The notes: a model not told the origin generated them from the sequence alone. A DNA stretch of 64,000 bases from Xestospongia muta (GCA_963693285.1 OY848931.1:1803001-1867000), one strand, 5' to 3'. Numbered from the stretch's first letter, positions 47,913 to 59,934 are shown. Program-made: numbers and translations.

Positions 47913-49470
47913 ATGGGTAACAAGAACAGTGGAAATGCAGAACCAACTGCTCTCAATTACACTACTCGCGACGAGACAGAACGTACATACACTCGCCCTC
48001 CAATGCCACTTCCTCAACACTTACCGCCCTCACCGGTATTTCCAAAGAGATCCTACACAAGTAAGTTTACTTAGTTTTTGTGTATCACTGATTATTAACT
48101 TTTTTATTTAGTGGTTGAAAGTCGAAAGCTTCCTGAGGTTTATACTCAAGTAGCACCAACTCTTGTGCGTGCTGGAAGTGCTTCATCTTTACGCCCTCTT
48201 ACCAGCACCAATTCAATGCCAAAAAGTCTCTCCTCTGATGACTTAGCTGACCATATTATCGAAACCACACCAAAAGACAACTCAGATGATGTATCATTGG
48301 GTGCTAACATTGTAGTCACATTTGATAAAGATGTAAGAACTGTGAACGTTAATAAACTGTTTGAGGTATGTTATTACTAGTGAGTTCAACTGCTACATCT
48401 AGATATATGGCTGGCAAAGAACACAATACTTTAATATGTAAAAATACTACTCTCTAGACCCTAAATTTTGAAACCCAAGTTATTAATTGCATCAAACTAC
48501 AGCTTTTCTCTGCCAGCTACCTAGACATTTTATAGTTTAATACACCCTACTTGTTGCCATCCTTCATTGATTTAGTACTACTATATCATTTTATTACAGG
48601 TTTCATGTGATTCTCATGATTCCAATTTCAATCCAATAAAAGGGCGTGTCAATTACGAAGCTCGACAGATGAAAGCTGAATTTATACCTGACAACACACT
48701 TTTTCCTAATTCTAATTATACTGTAACACTAAATGGTAAAGCTGTTACTACTGCCCAGTGCAGTCACAGTGCAAACATCAAAGATACATCCTTCTCTTTT
48801 CGTACTAGCAATCCACCTCCAAAGAGTGTAGGCATAAGATTAAAGGGTCAATCAGATGTAAGTGGTTTGTTATCTGTTGCTACAGTATGAATATTTACTG
48901 TAAAAAATATCAATAGTTTTCAAAAGATCAAGTTTGTAGCTGTATATGTCAACATAGCTGACATCACAAAGACAGTGCCATATTAATTATTATATTTGGT
49001 ATAAGTAGTTTATACATACTAACTAGATTGTATTTACTTATAAAATTGATAATTGTATTTGTATATACTTTATAAATAGGTAAACATTGTTGTTTACTTG
49101 TATATATATCTAGGCAGAGCAACTACAAATAGCTAATTATTACTATCTTTATAATTCCCTCATCAATTGGAGTACAAAGAAGTGGGGTTGCTCAGGTAAG
49201 TAACCACACATGATCTCTATAAAAATACAATTTTCCTCAGGAGCCAATAAAGGCTCCTTTTCTTTATTTTTGGTTTTTAAATTATTCATCTCTTATGCAT
49301 GTATTCTAACCATAACACAACTATACTTCATATACATCATATTCTCCTCAGGTGAACACATAATAGGTTTGTACAGTGAATGTGATGGAAAGTTAACACC
49401 ATTAAAAGCAGATTTGGACGTTCTCAATGTCAAAGATGATGAAGTCATTGTTGTTGAAATTAAAGACTAA
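47913..49470 (+). CDS. Predicted N-myristoylated protein with SbsA-like Ig domain
   Basis: No orthologue recognised. Five exons give about 290 residues. The start MGNKNSGNAEPTA fits an N-myristoylation signal (Gly2, Asn3, Ser6), suggesting membrane attachment on the cytosolic side. A Pro/Ser/Thr-rich linker of about 120 residues follows. Residues about 125-220 (ANIVVTFDKDVRTVNVNKLF, then GRVNYEARQMKAEFIPDNTL and NSNYTVTLNG) have the pattern of the SbsA/Big_5 bacterial Ig-like fold, in which VTF, a middle TA-FTP stretch and YTVTL recur. The last two exons (AEQLQIANYYYLYNSLINW, then HIIGLYSECDGKLTPLKADL and VKDDEVIVVEIKD) are of unknown type. Splice phases join cleanly (C-S-G-E-H across the final intron). 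The domain call is by pattern only; no function should be assumed. Confidence 0.75.
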
Positions 49471-49738
49471 ATCTTTATTATTTTGGCTAATATCATTGTT
49501 TCCAAGTGATCAATTCTATAGACTTCATTCCTATACCTTCCATTATAATTGTTCATGCTCCAAAGTTTCTTTTAATATCCTAAAAATAAAGCATAATATA
49601 TAATAACAAGTGTGCATAGTAAGGAGACAATAGTGTGTTGAGTTTGCACATGGTGGAGAGAAAGATTGAAGCTTATTTAGAAAAACTATGCCAAGGGTTG
49701 AGTGGATCATGTTAAGTGTTAGGAAAAGCCGAAGACTG

Positions 49739-50883
49739 TCATGGTTCATCTAAAATAATAAAAAACATTAGAATATATGATTACATTATATAAAATAGTA
49801 TTACATACAGACAGAAACTATCCTCGTTAATTTATGTTAGTTATTTAAAGTGTTAAAAAATAACACATGATGAGATGATTAGCACAATTAAAATCAACGT
49901 AAATCAGTTAAACGTGATCACTTGGTCAAGACATCATATAATTACATGGCACTGACCTTCTTTAGCATTCTCATGCCACGTCAATTTACTTTCATAGAAT
50001 TTGATCACCATTTGAGGTATAAGTGAGTTAGCTTCTGTTGCATATACAAGCTCTGGTGTCTCTACATTTTTCCTATACAAAGACACAAAATTTGACATAG
50101 AAATAGAATTAAAAAAGCAATATTGTAGTCAAAAACAAAGTCATTATATTTAGTTTTTTTAAAAAGAATACTTAAATTTGTTGTCCTACATTAAAAATTG
50201 ATCTATTGTGTATATTTTTAAGTATTATACCAACTATTCTAAATCACTTATCAGCTGTAATATATAAAAAATTGTGAAACTCTCATTAATGTACATGTAT
50301 GTATGTTTGGTACTGAACTAATTCTATCAGAGATATCTTAGTAAAATTACCATTTGATTAAGAATAATATCTGTCCAGACTCTTCTGTTGCTCCTAAGAT
50401 CTCCTCTGCTTCCCAGCCTTTTGTAAATCCCGAAGGAGCAGGCGCTGTATTTTCTTTTTCCTCACTTTCTTCTTCTCCACTTCCACCATTTAAAACCGGA
50501 GATCCTTCCTGTTCCACTTTTGTCATTGGCAAAGGAGTTGAAGCCATTGTCTTAGTTACAGTCTTCTGTTTGCCTTTATTCTTGCCATTTTTTAACTTGT
50601 TTGCTATTGATGATGCTGGTAATGGTGGTGAGGTGTTTGATGAGGGATCTTGAGGTTTTCCATGAGATTCTGACCAATGTCTTTCAAAATCTTCAATGAG
50701 TTCAGGGCAATCTAGGTTATCCACCGGCTCCCATGTATTCTCGCTGTCCGGATATCCTGACCACTTCAAGAAATAATAGGTCTTACCACCAGTGATTTTT
50801 TTCTTCAAGATTTTCTCAACAATGAAGATGTCTTCTTCTACGGGTGGCTTTTTGGTTTTCCTTGTTTTCTTTGTTTTGGGCAT
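49739..50883 (-). CDS. CBX: HP1-type chromobox protein
   Basis: Heterochromatin protein 1 family. The N-terminal chromodomain (residues about 18-70: [45 protein letters not shown]) binds methylated H3K9. The aromatic cage Tyr/Phe, Trp and Phe/Tyr positions are present (F20, W41, Y44 by rough count). A Lys-rich hinge follows ([10 protein letters not shown]). A chromoshadow domain begins at [20 protein letters not shown], runs across the intron from FLIKW to [20 protein letters not shown] and ends [13 protein letters not shown]. The last exon adds only DEP and the stop (49741-49739). Three exons in all. It could be CBX1, CBX3 or CBX5-like; a single ancestral HP1 is more likely than any one vertebrate paralogue. 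It is head-to-head with MTX2 at 116 bp. Confidence 0.94.
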
Positions 50884-50999
50884 TTCTCCCAGTTTTACTT
50901 TACTTTCTTCACGCTTCGATCTCCTCGAGGAGGTTATCCCGCCAAATACCTTTCTAAATTAACGTACAATAGCACATGTAGAAGAAATAATTTTGAAAT
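50884..50999. promoter_or_regulatory. 116-bp divergent promoter, HP1 / MTX2
   Basis: CCCGCCAAA at 50938-50946 reads TTTGGCGGG on the minus strand, an E2F-type site, facing the HP1 gene. No TATA box was seen. Regulation is inferred from the motif alone. Confidence 0.4.
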
Positions 51000-53326
51000 A
51001 TGGCTATTCCTAAAGTTGTATCTGTTAAAGATAAAGTTTTAGAAACTGCTGTTGGTAAGTTGGATTTTTAAATGAAATTTTGGTTTAAATTCATAAAATT
51101 TAGGTCGATTTCAATGGCCAAAAGATGCTGAATTATATTATCTTCCGCTAGGTACAACATCACATGACACTCACATGATCATTTGTACTTTCATATTAGA
51201 ACGAGAAGTATTACCAGACAAAGCAAGACGATTAATGTTTCAAGTAATTTGAAAGCAAACAAAATAAAGCATTTATAGTTTTGTTCAACATTCCATGATC
51301 TCCATCATCTTCAAATTATACAGAATATATTATACTACATATATCAGAACAAGCTCAGCCATTCTAGTGTGCTTAACAGACAATTCATTCTCTTTGTTAT
51401 TGTATTGAAGTAAATCTTTTATTATATGTAGTAATAGTATCAACTTCTATCCTGTTGACTTAAAGTCTTGCAGGGCCAGACGTATAGAAAAAGTTTCCCA
51501 TACATCTGGTCACATGAGACTAGTTGACTCAACTAAAAACTCAATGACATCATTCACTGTCCTCTATACAAAATTTTAGTTATATTTCATTTTTTTTATT
51601 TTTAGGCCTATTTGAGATTTGCAGGTCTTGCATACACAGATCATCCAGTTATTAATGCAGATTACATGTCTCCTTCTGGTATGAATAGAATTGATGTAAG
51701 ATTGATAATAACCTATTTTGTCTACATAGGTCAGTCACCATTTCTTGTCTTACAATTTGGACCCAAACCCATCATTTTTCATGATTTATTTCAGCTCATT
51801 GAGTTTCTAGATTCACAGGTGGTCCATCTAGCCATTCATCCATCCATTCACCATTAATCCATCCATCCATCTATCCATCCATTAATCCATTCATCCATCC
51901 ATCCACCATTAATCCATCCATTTATCTATCTATCCATCCATCTATCCATCCATTAATCCATTCATCCATCCATCCACCATTAATCCATCCATTTATCTAT
52001 CTATCCATCCATCTATCCATCCATTAATCCATCCATCCATCCATCCATCATTAATCCATCCATCCATCTATCTATCCATCCATTAATCCATCCATCCATC
52101 CATCCATCATTAATCCATCCATTTATCTATCTATCCATCCATCTATCCATCCATTAATCCATCCATCCATTCATCCATCCATCCACCATTAATCCATCCA
52201 TTTATCTATCTATCCATCCATTAATCCATCCATCCATCCATCCATCATTAATCCATCCATCCATCTATCTATCCATCCATTAATCCATCCATCCATCCAT
52301 CCATCCATCCATCCATCCATCTATCCATCCTTATATTTATCTATAGAACCTTGGAATTGACAGGGACCTCGATAAGAGAGAACAGGCACATTGTCAAGCT
52401 TTTATATCATTAGTTAAGACAATGTTAATAGCTATGGTCAGTTCTATCAATATATTTATGGTCAATGACTTAAGTGTTCTATAGAACTATGAGACGTGGG
52501 TTTCACCCCTATCATTAAAGGTAATGTCCAAGTAATTAAGTATTCTTGCAAGTAGTAGCTACAAACTATTTTTGTTCAATTTACTTTTAAATTTAAAAAG
52601 TTGCATTATTATTATTAGCAGTGACTGAACTATACAATTGTATTATATTTATAATTCTATTGTATGAAAACAATTATGCATAATAACTTTAGAAGTGTTG
52701 TAATTGTGTGATCTTAATGAACACTAGGGTGTTTATTTAGACTAACAATGTGTCCATTATATCATAAGAATAGTGTTACAAGGAAACACTCATAATTTGC
52801 TTTATATTATATATAATTATTACTGGGCCTTAGTAGGAAGCATGGTGTATAATGCCATTAATTACTCCACTGTTTTGCCTTATTAGCACACTCTGACCAA
52901 GTATGGTTATGGCCTTCCTTGGCCCCTCAGACAAATTGTTCCTTATGCTCGATATGTTTGCTATTGTTGGGAGCATTGGGACTTGTATTGGGAAAGAGAG
53001 GAAATTATACTTGAAAGATTTGAAGAAGCATGTAAAGCATTATCGATACATCTTGGAGGTAAAGATACCTTCTATCAATCAGGGTAAGTGTTATTGTAAA
53101 TCTATAAATGTTTTCTTTTATCTCCAGACCAACAACATTAGATGCGATTGTCTATGGTTGTATTGAAGCAATTTTAACATTCCAGCCCAAGACAAAATTA
53201 GCAGATATTTTAATGTTGTATCCTAATTTGGGTCGGTTTTGTCAATCTTCTGTCCAATCTCAACGAAAAGGTCTACAGTTTATTACATCTCCGTCAAATG
53301 TTAACTTAGCATCTCTTGACAAATAA
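51000..53326 (+). CDS. MTX2: Metaxin-2
   Basis: GST-fold protein of the mitochondrial outer membrane, part of the SAM/MIB import and membrane-organising complexes. The first exon is [19 protein letters not shown]. Next come [28 protein letters not shown], and the diagnostic NADYMSPSG, which splices to [20 protein letters not shown] and matches the metaxin NAEYMSPSGKVPFI pattern. A long intron filled with ATCC repeats separates this from [14 protein letters not shown]. Later exons give [34 protein letters not shown], and [20 protein letters not shown], the conserved C-terminal GST motif. The stop is at 53324-53326. No C-terminal membrane helix is visible, as expected for MTX2 rather than MTX1. 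It ends 72 bp from the end of LNPK. Confidence 0.9.
51826..52334 (+). repeat. (ATCC)n tetranucleotide array filling an MTX2 intron
   Basis: About 500 bp of ATCC units with ATCT, ATTA and ATTC variants, arranged in higher-order blocks of about 90-110 bp that each include CACCATTAATCCATCC or CATCATTAATCCATCC. The array starts a few bases after the donor at 51817 and ends just before the acceptor CTATAG at 52346. Confidence 0.96.
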
Positions 53327-53398
53327 TATTTATTTCAAAATCCAGATAAATTTGGGATAAAATGACACAATCAATTCAATATGAATCTGATAATTTTT

Positions 53399-55408
53399 TT
53401 AGTCAATGTGGGGACGTTCAATCTCAGTTTGTTTCTCCCCTATTTCAACCTTTTTATTTTGATTATTATCAACATTAACAGGGGTAATTGATGTTGTGGG
53501 GGAACTACTGGATTGTGGTTGTACAACATTGTTTAAGTGAGTAACATATCTTGGAACAGGTTTAGTCTTCCGAGCAGGATTAACATGATAGCAATATGCA
53601 CAACGAAAAGCTGGAAATGAAAAGAGTATAGATATTACAACGTTATTACAAATGATATTGTAACGAGATGATGGTTAGTAGAGGATGTGATATCTTAAGT
53701 AAACTAGACTAAGTTAAGATCAGTATAGTATCGTATGGTACATACAAATATAATATGAAAGTACAGAGTTTAAAAGTGAAGTTACTAATGAGAGTTGTAC
53801 TACAATGACAGCTGTACTACATATACCGTGTGTTTAGTATAAACAAGTCCAAAAGACCATAGGTACAAGTCCTAAGGACCATAGATCTTTACACAACACA
53901 TTGTATTAGTAGTGTAGCACAATGACTTACTCAGGTATTCAAAGTCATCTTTTAATGCCATGCCATTGTGAGAATGACACTCTGAGCAAATGAGAGCATA
54001 ACGATTATTAGGACCATCACCCACTAAATACTCAACTACCTATTACAAGAGATCAAGATATCAGTTTATTGAAAGATGAGGTATACTTTATCAAAACCAG
54101 ATCTTTCTCTTGGCATAATTGGCACTGGAACAGGTGGTCCAGGAGCAGCTCCAAAAGAGTGCCCTGTTAATTATAAATTAATTATGAATTAATTAGTTGT
54201 CATTGTTTTACCAGGAGGAATAAAAGTGTTAATTTGAAGGGCAGGTTCTGACATTCTAGGTGCAGGAGCAATAAAAGTGTTAGTTTGAAGGGAAGGCTCT
54301 GACATTCTAGGTGCTGCATTGACAGTACTTGTATTTAGTGATTGAGTGGGGGAAGATGTAGAGAGCGTAGTTGAAATATTGGAAGATGGAGAACTAGCTG
54401 CCTGAGAAATGAATGGAGGAGCTTGTTGATGAGATTGCATAAGAACAGGATGAGGAGGATCAGGAGGACTAGGTGGCCTACGCTGACGAACTAGAAAATC
54501 TAAGGATCCATTCAAATGAAATAGTTTGAGACTAGCTTACCAGTTCTTTGTTGTTGTGGTCTCTCAGGAGAGGCAGGAGTCGGGGGAAGAAGAGATGGAT
54601 GGTTAGGAGCGTATTTTTGTAATAATTCACGAGCCACTTTGTATGGTTCCTTTTCCATGACATCATCCAGCTGTGTGTGTGTGTGAAAAATAAATTACAC
54701 ATGATTAAATTATAGGAAAAGGACACAGTAATCTCAATATTTAAGGTTATTCTAACGTGTCCTAGTGCAAGGAAGGTACTATGTGTGATACTTACAACTT
54801 TATTCATGTCATTATGTAATATTTGGATAGCAACATCTGCATGTGAAAGTAAAAACCTCTTAATAAAGCACATTTTAAATTCAATAAAATATCTCTATTC
54901 CTTTAGTTTTAAGTTCTTACCATATCGTGTTTTCTGATGAGCAAAGTACATATTTTGGAGTTTCTTAAACCCATAAAACCTGATAAGACCAGATAAAATA
55001 ACTGGTTTGACAAGTTTACTTACATAATTGGTAAGAGAGCAGCAAGAAGTATATATATCACTGATACCTCCAGTGTAAATACATGAATAAACCAAACCCA
55101 CAAGATCACACCCACTCCAATTAGAAGAGGATAAATGAGTAGAAAAACCACAAAGAGGCTTCCAACTAATGTTATTTCACATTGCTGCTGTTTTGTACGA
55201 CGTTGGATCAGTTTTTGAATTTCCTGAAAAACATCTTTAATTATGATGGCATTGTCTCAAATTACAAAGTTACATTTTCCAGATTTTCAAGTGTCTCTTT
55301 GCTTGATTTTTGATGCTAGGTAATAAATAAAAATTATTGATTAGGTTTAGCAGACCGTACAGAATTATTTGTACGTCTAACCTTCCTGGTTGGCAGTATT
55401 CCTCCCAT
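53399..55408 (-). CDS. LNPK: Lunapark, ER three-way junction protein
   Basis: Curvature-stabilising ER protein at three-way tubule junctions. The start MGGILPTRK (55408) carries the Gly2 that is myristoylated in animal lunapark. A coiled coil (ETLENLEKEIQKLIQRRTKQ) precedes two hydrophobic hairpin segments (about residues 40-110: LVGSLFVVFLLIYPLLIGVG, then YILLAALLPIM). A second coiled coil ends MEKEPYKVARELLQKY. A Pro/Ser-rich region follows, with two copies of an APRMSEP-type repeat (about 54220-54320). The C-terminal zinc ribbon is VVEYLVGDGPNNRYALICSE, then CHSHNGMAL and FRCAYC, with spacing C-x2-C and C-x2-C, plus the NPARK signature. The end is ERPHID with the stop at 53401-53399. It is head-to-head with MDH1B across 136 bp. 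Confidence 0.94.
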
Positions 55409-55510
55409 GATGAAACAACAGTTATCTCTAATGTGAGGGGGTGTGCCGACCGTATAAGGACAGACTAATAATTAGATTAATAATAATTATAATTTTAAGT
55501 CCAATTGTGT

Positions 55511-55524
55511 GTTACCATGGTGAT
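55511..55524 (+). promoter_or_regulatory. RFX X-box-like site upstream of MDH1B
   Basis: GTTACCATGGTGAT is an imperfect inverted repeat close to the X-box consensus GTTNCC-AT-GGNAAC bound by RFX factors, which drive ciliary genes in animals. It sits 20 bp before the MDH1B ATG. The motif is seen directly; the role is inferred. Confidence 0.55.
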
Positions 55525-55544
55525 GTTTATCACAACCTCAAGTT

Positions 55545-57043
55545 ATGGCTAAGTTCGTTGTAGCAGGAAGAGCAGGTTGTCCGTCTTATGCTAGAGCTGA
55601 AATGTTGGCAGACACATTAGCTAGTAAATTGCCTGATTTCAGAGTGAATAAGGTTCATAGAAAACTCGATCAACTCATATACTAATATGTGTATCTAAAT
55701 TGTAGATGTTATTTAGCCAAGAAGAATGGCCCTCGTGGGTGCAAGAGCAGTGTACTAAGAATGGATGGTCTCATCCTCCTTCACTTTCTCCTTTAATTTG
55801 GCGGGAATTAATTGATCGAGGTGGTAAAGGCATATACATGGGAGGTGTGGCTGAATTGGAAGATTATGCTCAACATTACTATGACACATCACCCAACACA
55901 ACAAACAGCATTGAATCAAGCATTGCAACAGAGAACCTTGATACATTCCAGACCCTTCATTTAGAAGCCATTAAAAACAAACCACCAGACCCTATTCGTA
56001 TATGTATAAGCCACGCCTCCTCTCCTATAACATACCACTTAACTGGATTGATACTGACACAAGACATCTTCCAAAGCTGCAAACTCCACTTAGTTTTATA
56101 TGACCACACCCAACATGTCGAATCTTTGAAAGGGCTGGCAATGGAACTACAAGATATGGCTTGCTCAAACTTGGCCGATGTCACGGTAACAGACTCCATC
56201 CATGAAGCCTTCAAAGCTATATCAGCTGCTTTTCTTCTTGACTATAATGAACCTATAGAAGTAGATAATCAGGATGATATTGAGGGCATAAAGAAAAGAG
56301 ACCTATTCCAAGCTGCACGTACTTACATCAATTATGCTGGTATAATGGATTTCAGTGCTGAGAAAAATGTACGTGTGATATTAATAGGTCCTTATGCTAA
56401 TACTGGTGCAGCTTTAATGGCAAAGACTGTATCATCTATTGAGAAGACACAATTCATTGCCTCGCCTGCATTGGCAGAACGTCAGGCTCGATCAATTCTT
56501 GCATCAAAATTGGGTGTGGCTACTTCTGATATCAGACAGGTGGGAATGTGGGGATCATCCGAGGGTCATGTAGTCCCTGATACCACTCACACATTGGTAC
56601 ATCATCACCAAGGCTCAATAGTTGGTCCTGATGATTTCTCTCTTCCACTACGACAATGTTTCTTCGAACAAAAATGGCTAAATGAAGATTTTCAGAGTCT
56701 TTTTGAATCTCGTCACATCAATTCAAGTTGCTATGGAAACCAAGGCACCTATTTAGCCAAAGCTGTAGCTTTAGTGAACTTGATGGAAAGTTGGTGGTTA
56801 GGAGATGGGGCGTGGCATTCTGTAGGTGTGGTCTTAGAGGCAGAAGAGTTGGCTCTATGTTACCCATGCTGTTGTAAAGATGGGAAGTGGGAGAGAATAC
56901 CAAATGTAGAGATAGGAGAAGAAATCAAAGAAAAAGTTGAAAGAGAAGTTGAAAGACTACGAGAAGAATTTACAAAAACATTACTAATAACTGAAACTCA
57001 CATCAACACTAATGAAGACACACCCACAGTAAACAATAATTAA
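55545..57043 (+). CDS. MDH1B: Malate dehydrogenase-like protein MDH1B (probable pseudoenzyme)
   Basis: Two exons: 55545 to about 55650 and about 55706-57043; about 480 residues. The N-terminal extension [20 protein letters not shown] with WSHPPS and [18 protein letters not shown] is specific to MDH1B and glutaredoxin-like. The malate-dehydrogenase-like half follows. At the place of the catalytic His loop of cytosolic MDH (WGNHSS), this protein has WGSSEG. At the LDHNRA loop, which holds the catalytic Asp and a substrate Arg, it has LAERQA. The active-site Asp, Arg and His therefore all appear changed, so catalysis is unlikely. MDH1B is enriched in ciliated tissues and sperm in animals, and an X-box-like site lies just upstream. 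The C-terminus is a charged helix ([16 protein letters not shown]). It ends 65 bp from the PH-RCC1-FYVE gene's end. Confidence 0.9.
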
Positions 57044-57108
57044 AAAGTGCAAACAAATTTAAAAGTACACAATTTTAATAATTATTATTAATTACCACAC
57101 TATTTCAG

Positions 57109-59728
57109 TTAGAGTTTGCTGAGAGTGAGATATAACACCTGTCACATACACGCACTGGATCAGAATAACCTTTATCCAACAAAGGGTACTTCTTAGTAGA
57201 ACATGGACCACAATATACACCACCACATTGACGACAATGATGCTAGAGAAAGTAATAGTCATTGTTAGACTCTAGCTATATTGATTCTTCATATAATAGC
57301 ATCACCAATATGTACTGCTACTAATGATAGAACATTGGGTATACTTATTGTAGCTACTCTATGTGACGTACTCTTCTTCTAATAGCAGTAAATGTTTTAC
57401 GACAAGCCATACATCCTTTTGCTTCTTCATCAGGTACCCAACCATGAAGAACTAAACAACCGACATGTTCTTCTCCACAAGCTACCATCTGAACTCTCTT
57501 CTCAATTAGAATGTCAACAAGCTGGGGCTGACTCCTGTAGACATAAAATATAAACAATATAGTTACTGAGATAAAAATCAATGGGAAAAACAAAATGAAG
57601 ATGTACATATAAATTAGTGTATTAACTATGTATATTGAAACTGAATATAACAAATTTGTAATCTCACATTTACTACAATAAAAAAACTTACATATTCTTG
57701 CGTGATGCCTCTCCATGACCTAGCTGGCCATTGATACCACACCCCCAAGTATAAAGTTGTCCTACGTTTGTTATTAAGACTGTAAAATTAGCACCACAAA
57801 CAATTTGAGATGGACGTATCCCAGTCGATAACATTACAGGACGAGGTTTTAATATCTCTCCAAAAACATTTGATGGTACACCACATTGTCCGTAGGCATT
57901 GTCTCCCCAGCAATAGACCATTCCATTAGCTGTATAATAATTATTTAAATCCTATTTTTTTTGGTTTACCTGTTACAGCTGTTGTGTGTCCATAACCACA
58001 GCTAACATCTTCAACAGGTTGTTCACTATTAGCAATAAACAGTAACTAAAAACTTACTTATCAAGAACTTTTGTTTAATATTAAATTTAGCTTCTCAAAT
58101 ACAGAATATATAATATATACACGTATAGCGATAGATTTATTATATACACGTATAGCGATAGATTTACTTGAAGTTATCAACATGTGTTGGAGTAAATAGA
58201 GATTTCAGTTCTCCAAGACCTAGTTGACCTCTAGCACCCCATCCCCACATCCACAATAAACCATCCTCTAGATAAAGACAATGTTAGTATTAAGTGTCTG
58301 TAATAAAACTATTTAAGTACCATCTATAGCAGCTGAATGGTGTCGACCACACGACACTTTAGCAATTGAGATTACATTCAATACTTTAGTTGGTACAGTG
58401 GTCTCTTTTTCATGGCCTAAACCAAGCTCCCCAAACTTATTTTGTCCAAAGGAGTAGACGTAACCTTCTTCATCACATGCTAAAGTATGTGATCGTCCAC
58501 AAGACACTTGAACAATTTTAACAGAATATAGAGACTCTACAAGACGTGGTACAACTTGTTTCGTTTTCCCTCCATCAACATTGTAGCCAAGAAAAGATCC
58601 TGCTTTGCCCCAAGTATATAAATTGCCCACATCTATGGAGTGAAACACAAAACCTTAACACAAGAACATACAGATGTACAAGATGCAGCACAAAATTATT
58701 AATAGGATAGTATTAGGATAGTATATCTAGTTTACTTGTTATGGCAGCTGAATGGTTTTCATGGCAAGCAACAAATGTAACTTGAGTACCTCTCAGAGGA
58801 GCATCTATCATAAGTGGAGAATATCTGTCTCGAAGGTTCCCGTGACCAAGACAGCCACTGGAACCAGAACCCCATGAGAAAATCTCTCCTTTTCCTATAA
58901 GAAATGACGACCATTCTCCTAGTAATATGGGCCTTACCACTTAATGCTAAAGTATGTGCTCCTCCACAGGCTATCATTGCTATGTTATGTCCCAATAGAG
59001 ACTCTACAACTCTGGGTTGTGATTCAGGGTCATCATCTTTATGACCTAATCGTCCACGTCCACCTCCACCCCACATATAGAGATCACAATTACTCTCCTT
59101 GAGAAAGACTATAGTCTTTATTGTACCAAGTTGAACTTGTAATTTGTTTTGAACTGAATCACCAATCTCCTTCAGTCTAGCACTAACACTCTCTATATCA
59201 TTATAGCCATCTAGTAGTGCCTAGAAATGGAAGGGAAGATACGTATGTAAGTTGAGAGGAGAGAAAGATTAGTACCTTTAATCCTGTTGTCCATGTATCA
59301 AATTCTTTTTTATCTTTACAAACAATATCAAGAGATCGATCAGAATAAAGCAATGAAAATGATACAGGCTGTTTAAAGAAAAAAGTGCTGATACGTCATA
59401 TTCGACATTGGAACTTGATTCTCACTTCACATTGTGGTAGAGGGTTTTTTACAAATACTGGAGTCACTTGACCTAGTTTCATTTCAGTAATTTGAGATAT
59501 AAGAACAGCAGCATCTGTCTTTTTAGATGACTCCCACATGAGTCGTGTAAGATCTGGTGTAAGTCGAAACTGTCGAAAATGAGGTTTACCCTATCAATCA
59601 TGTAGAATGCCATGATTCATGTCTAGATTTTAATACATACTCACTGATCTTCCTGCTTTCAATAAGGTTGATCCATGAATTAACTGACAAATAGCAGTCA
59701 GATTTTGTTCTTCAATTGTCTCACTCAT
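57109..59728 (-). CDS. PH-RCC1-FYVE domain protein
   Basis: About nine exons give roughly 590 residues. An N-terminal PH-like domain (about 1-130: LTAICQLIHGSTLLKAGRSG, then FRLTPDLTRLMWESS and EFDTWTTGLKALL) resembles the PLC-type PH domain. Six or seven RCC1 repeats follow (LYMWGGGGRGRLGH, IFSWGSGSSGCLGHG, LYTWGKAGSFLGY, VYSFGQNKFGELGLG, VYCWGDNAYGQCG, LYTWGCGINGQLGHG). A C-terminal FYVE finger ends the protein (CMACRKTFTAIRRRHHCRQC, GGVYCGPC, RVCDRCY), with the RHHCR basic patch that binds PI3P. The stop is at 57111-57109 and the start ATG at 59728 (MSETIEEQN). This order matches the plant PRAF family and similar proteins in some protists and invertebrates, but I know no human gene with it. 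A role on PI3P-bearing endosomes is inferred. Confidence 0.88.
58115..58166. repeat. 26-bp tandem duplication in an intron
   Basis: Two perfect adjacent copies of TATATACACGTATAGCGATA with GATTTA appended, in an intron of the PH-RCC1-FYVE gene. Confidence 0.93.
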
Positions 59729-59934
59729 TTTCACTTTGATAATATTGCTTGTCGGGGGGAACGGTTATTATAAAAATATCATTGTCTCTTTGTGGGGTTC
59801 CAGTACAGATTTTCACTAAATGATATTACTTTTAGTAATCTCAATTTGAATGTGTAGCTATATTTATTGAATGAATATAATTTGTTCAAAACTGCCCATA
59901 CTTGAGCTAAAAAATGATTTTAATATTACAACAT

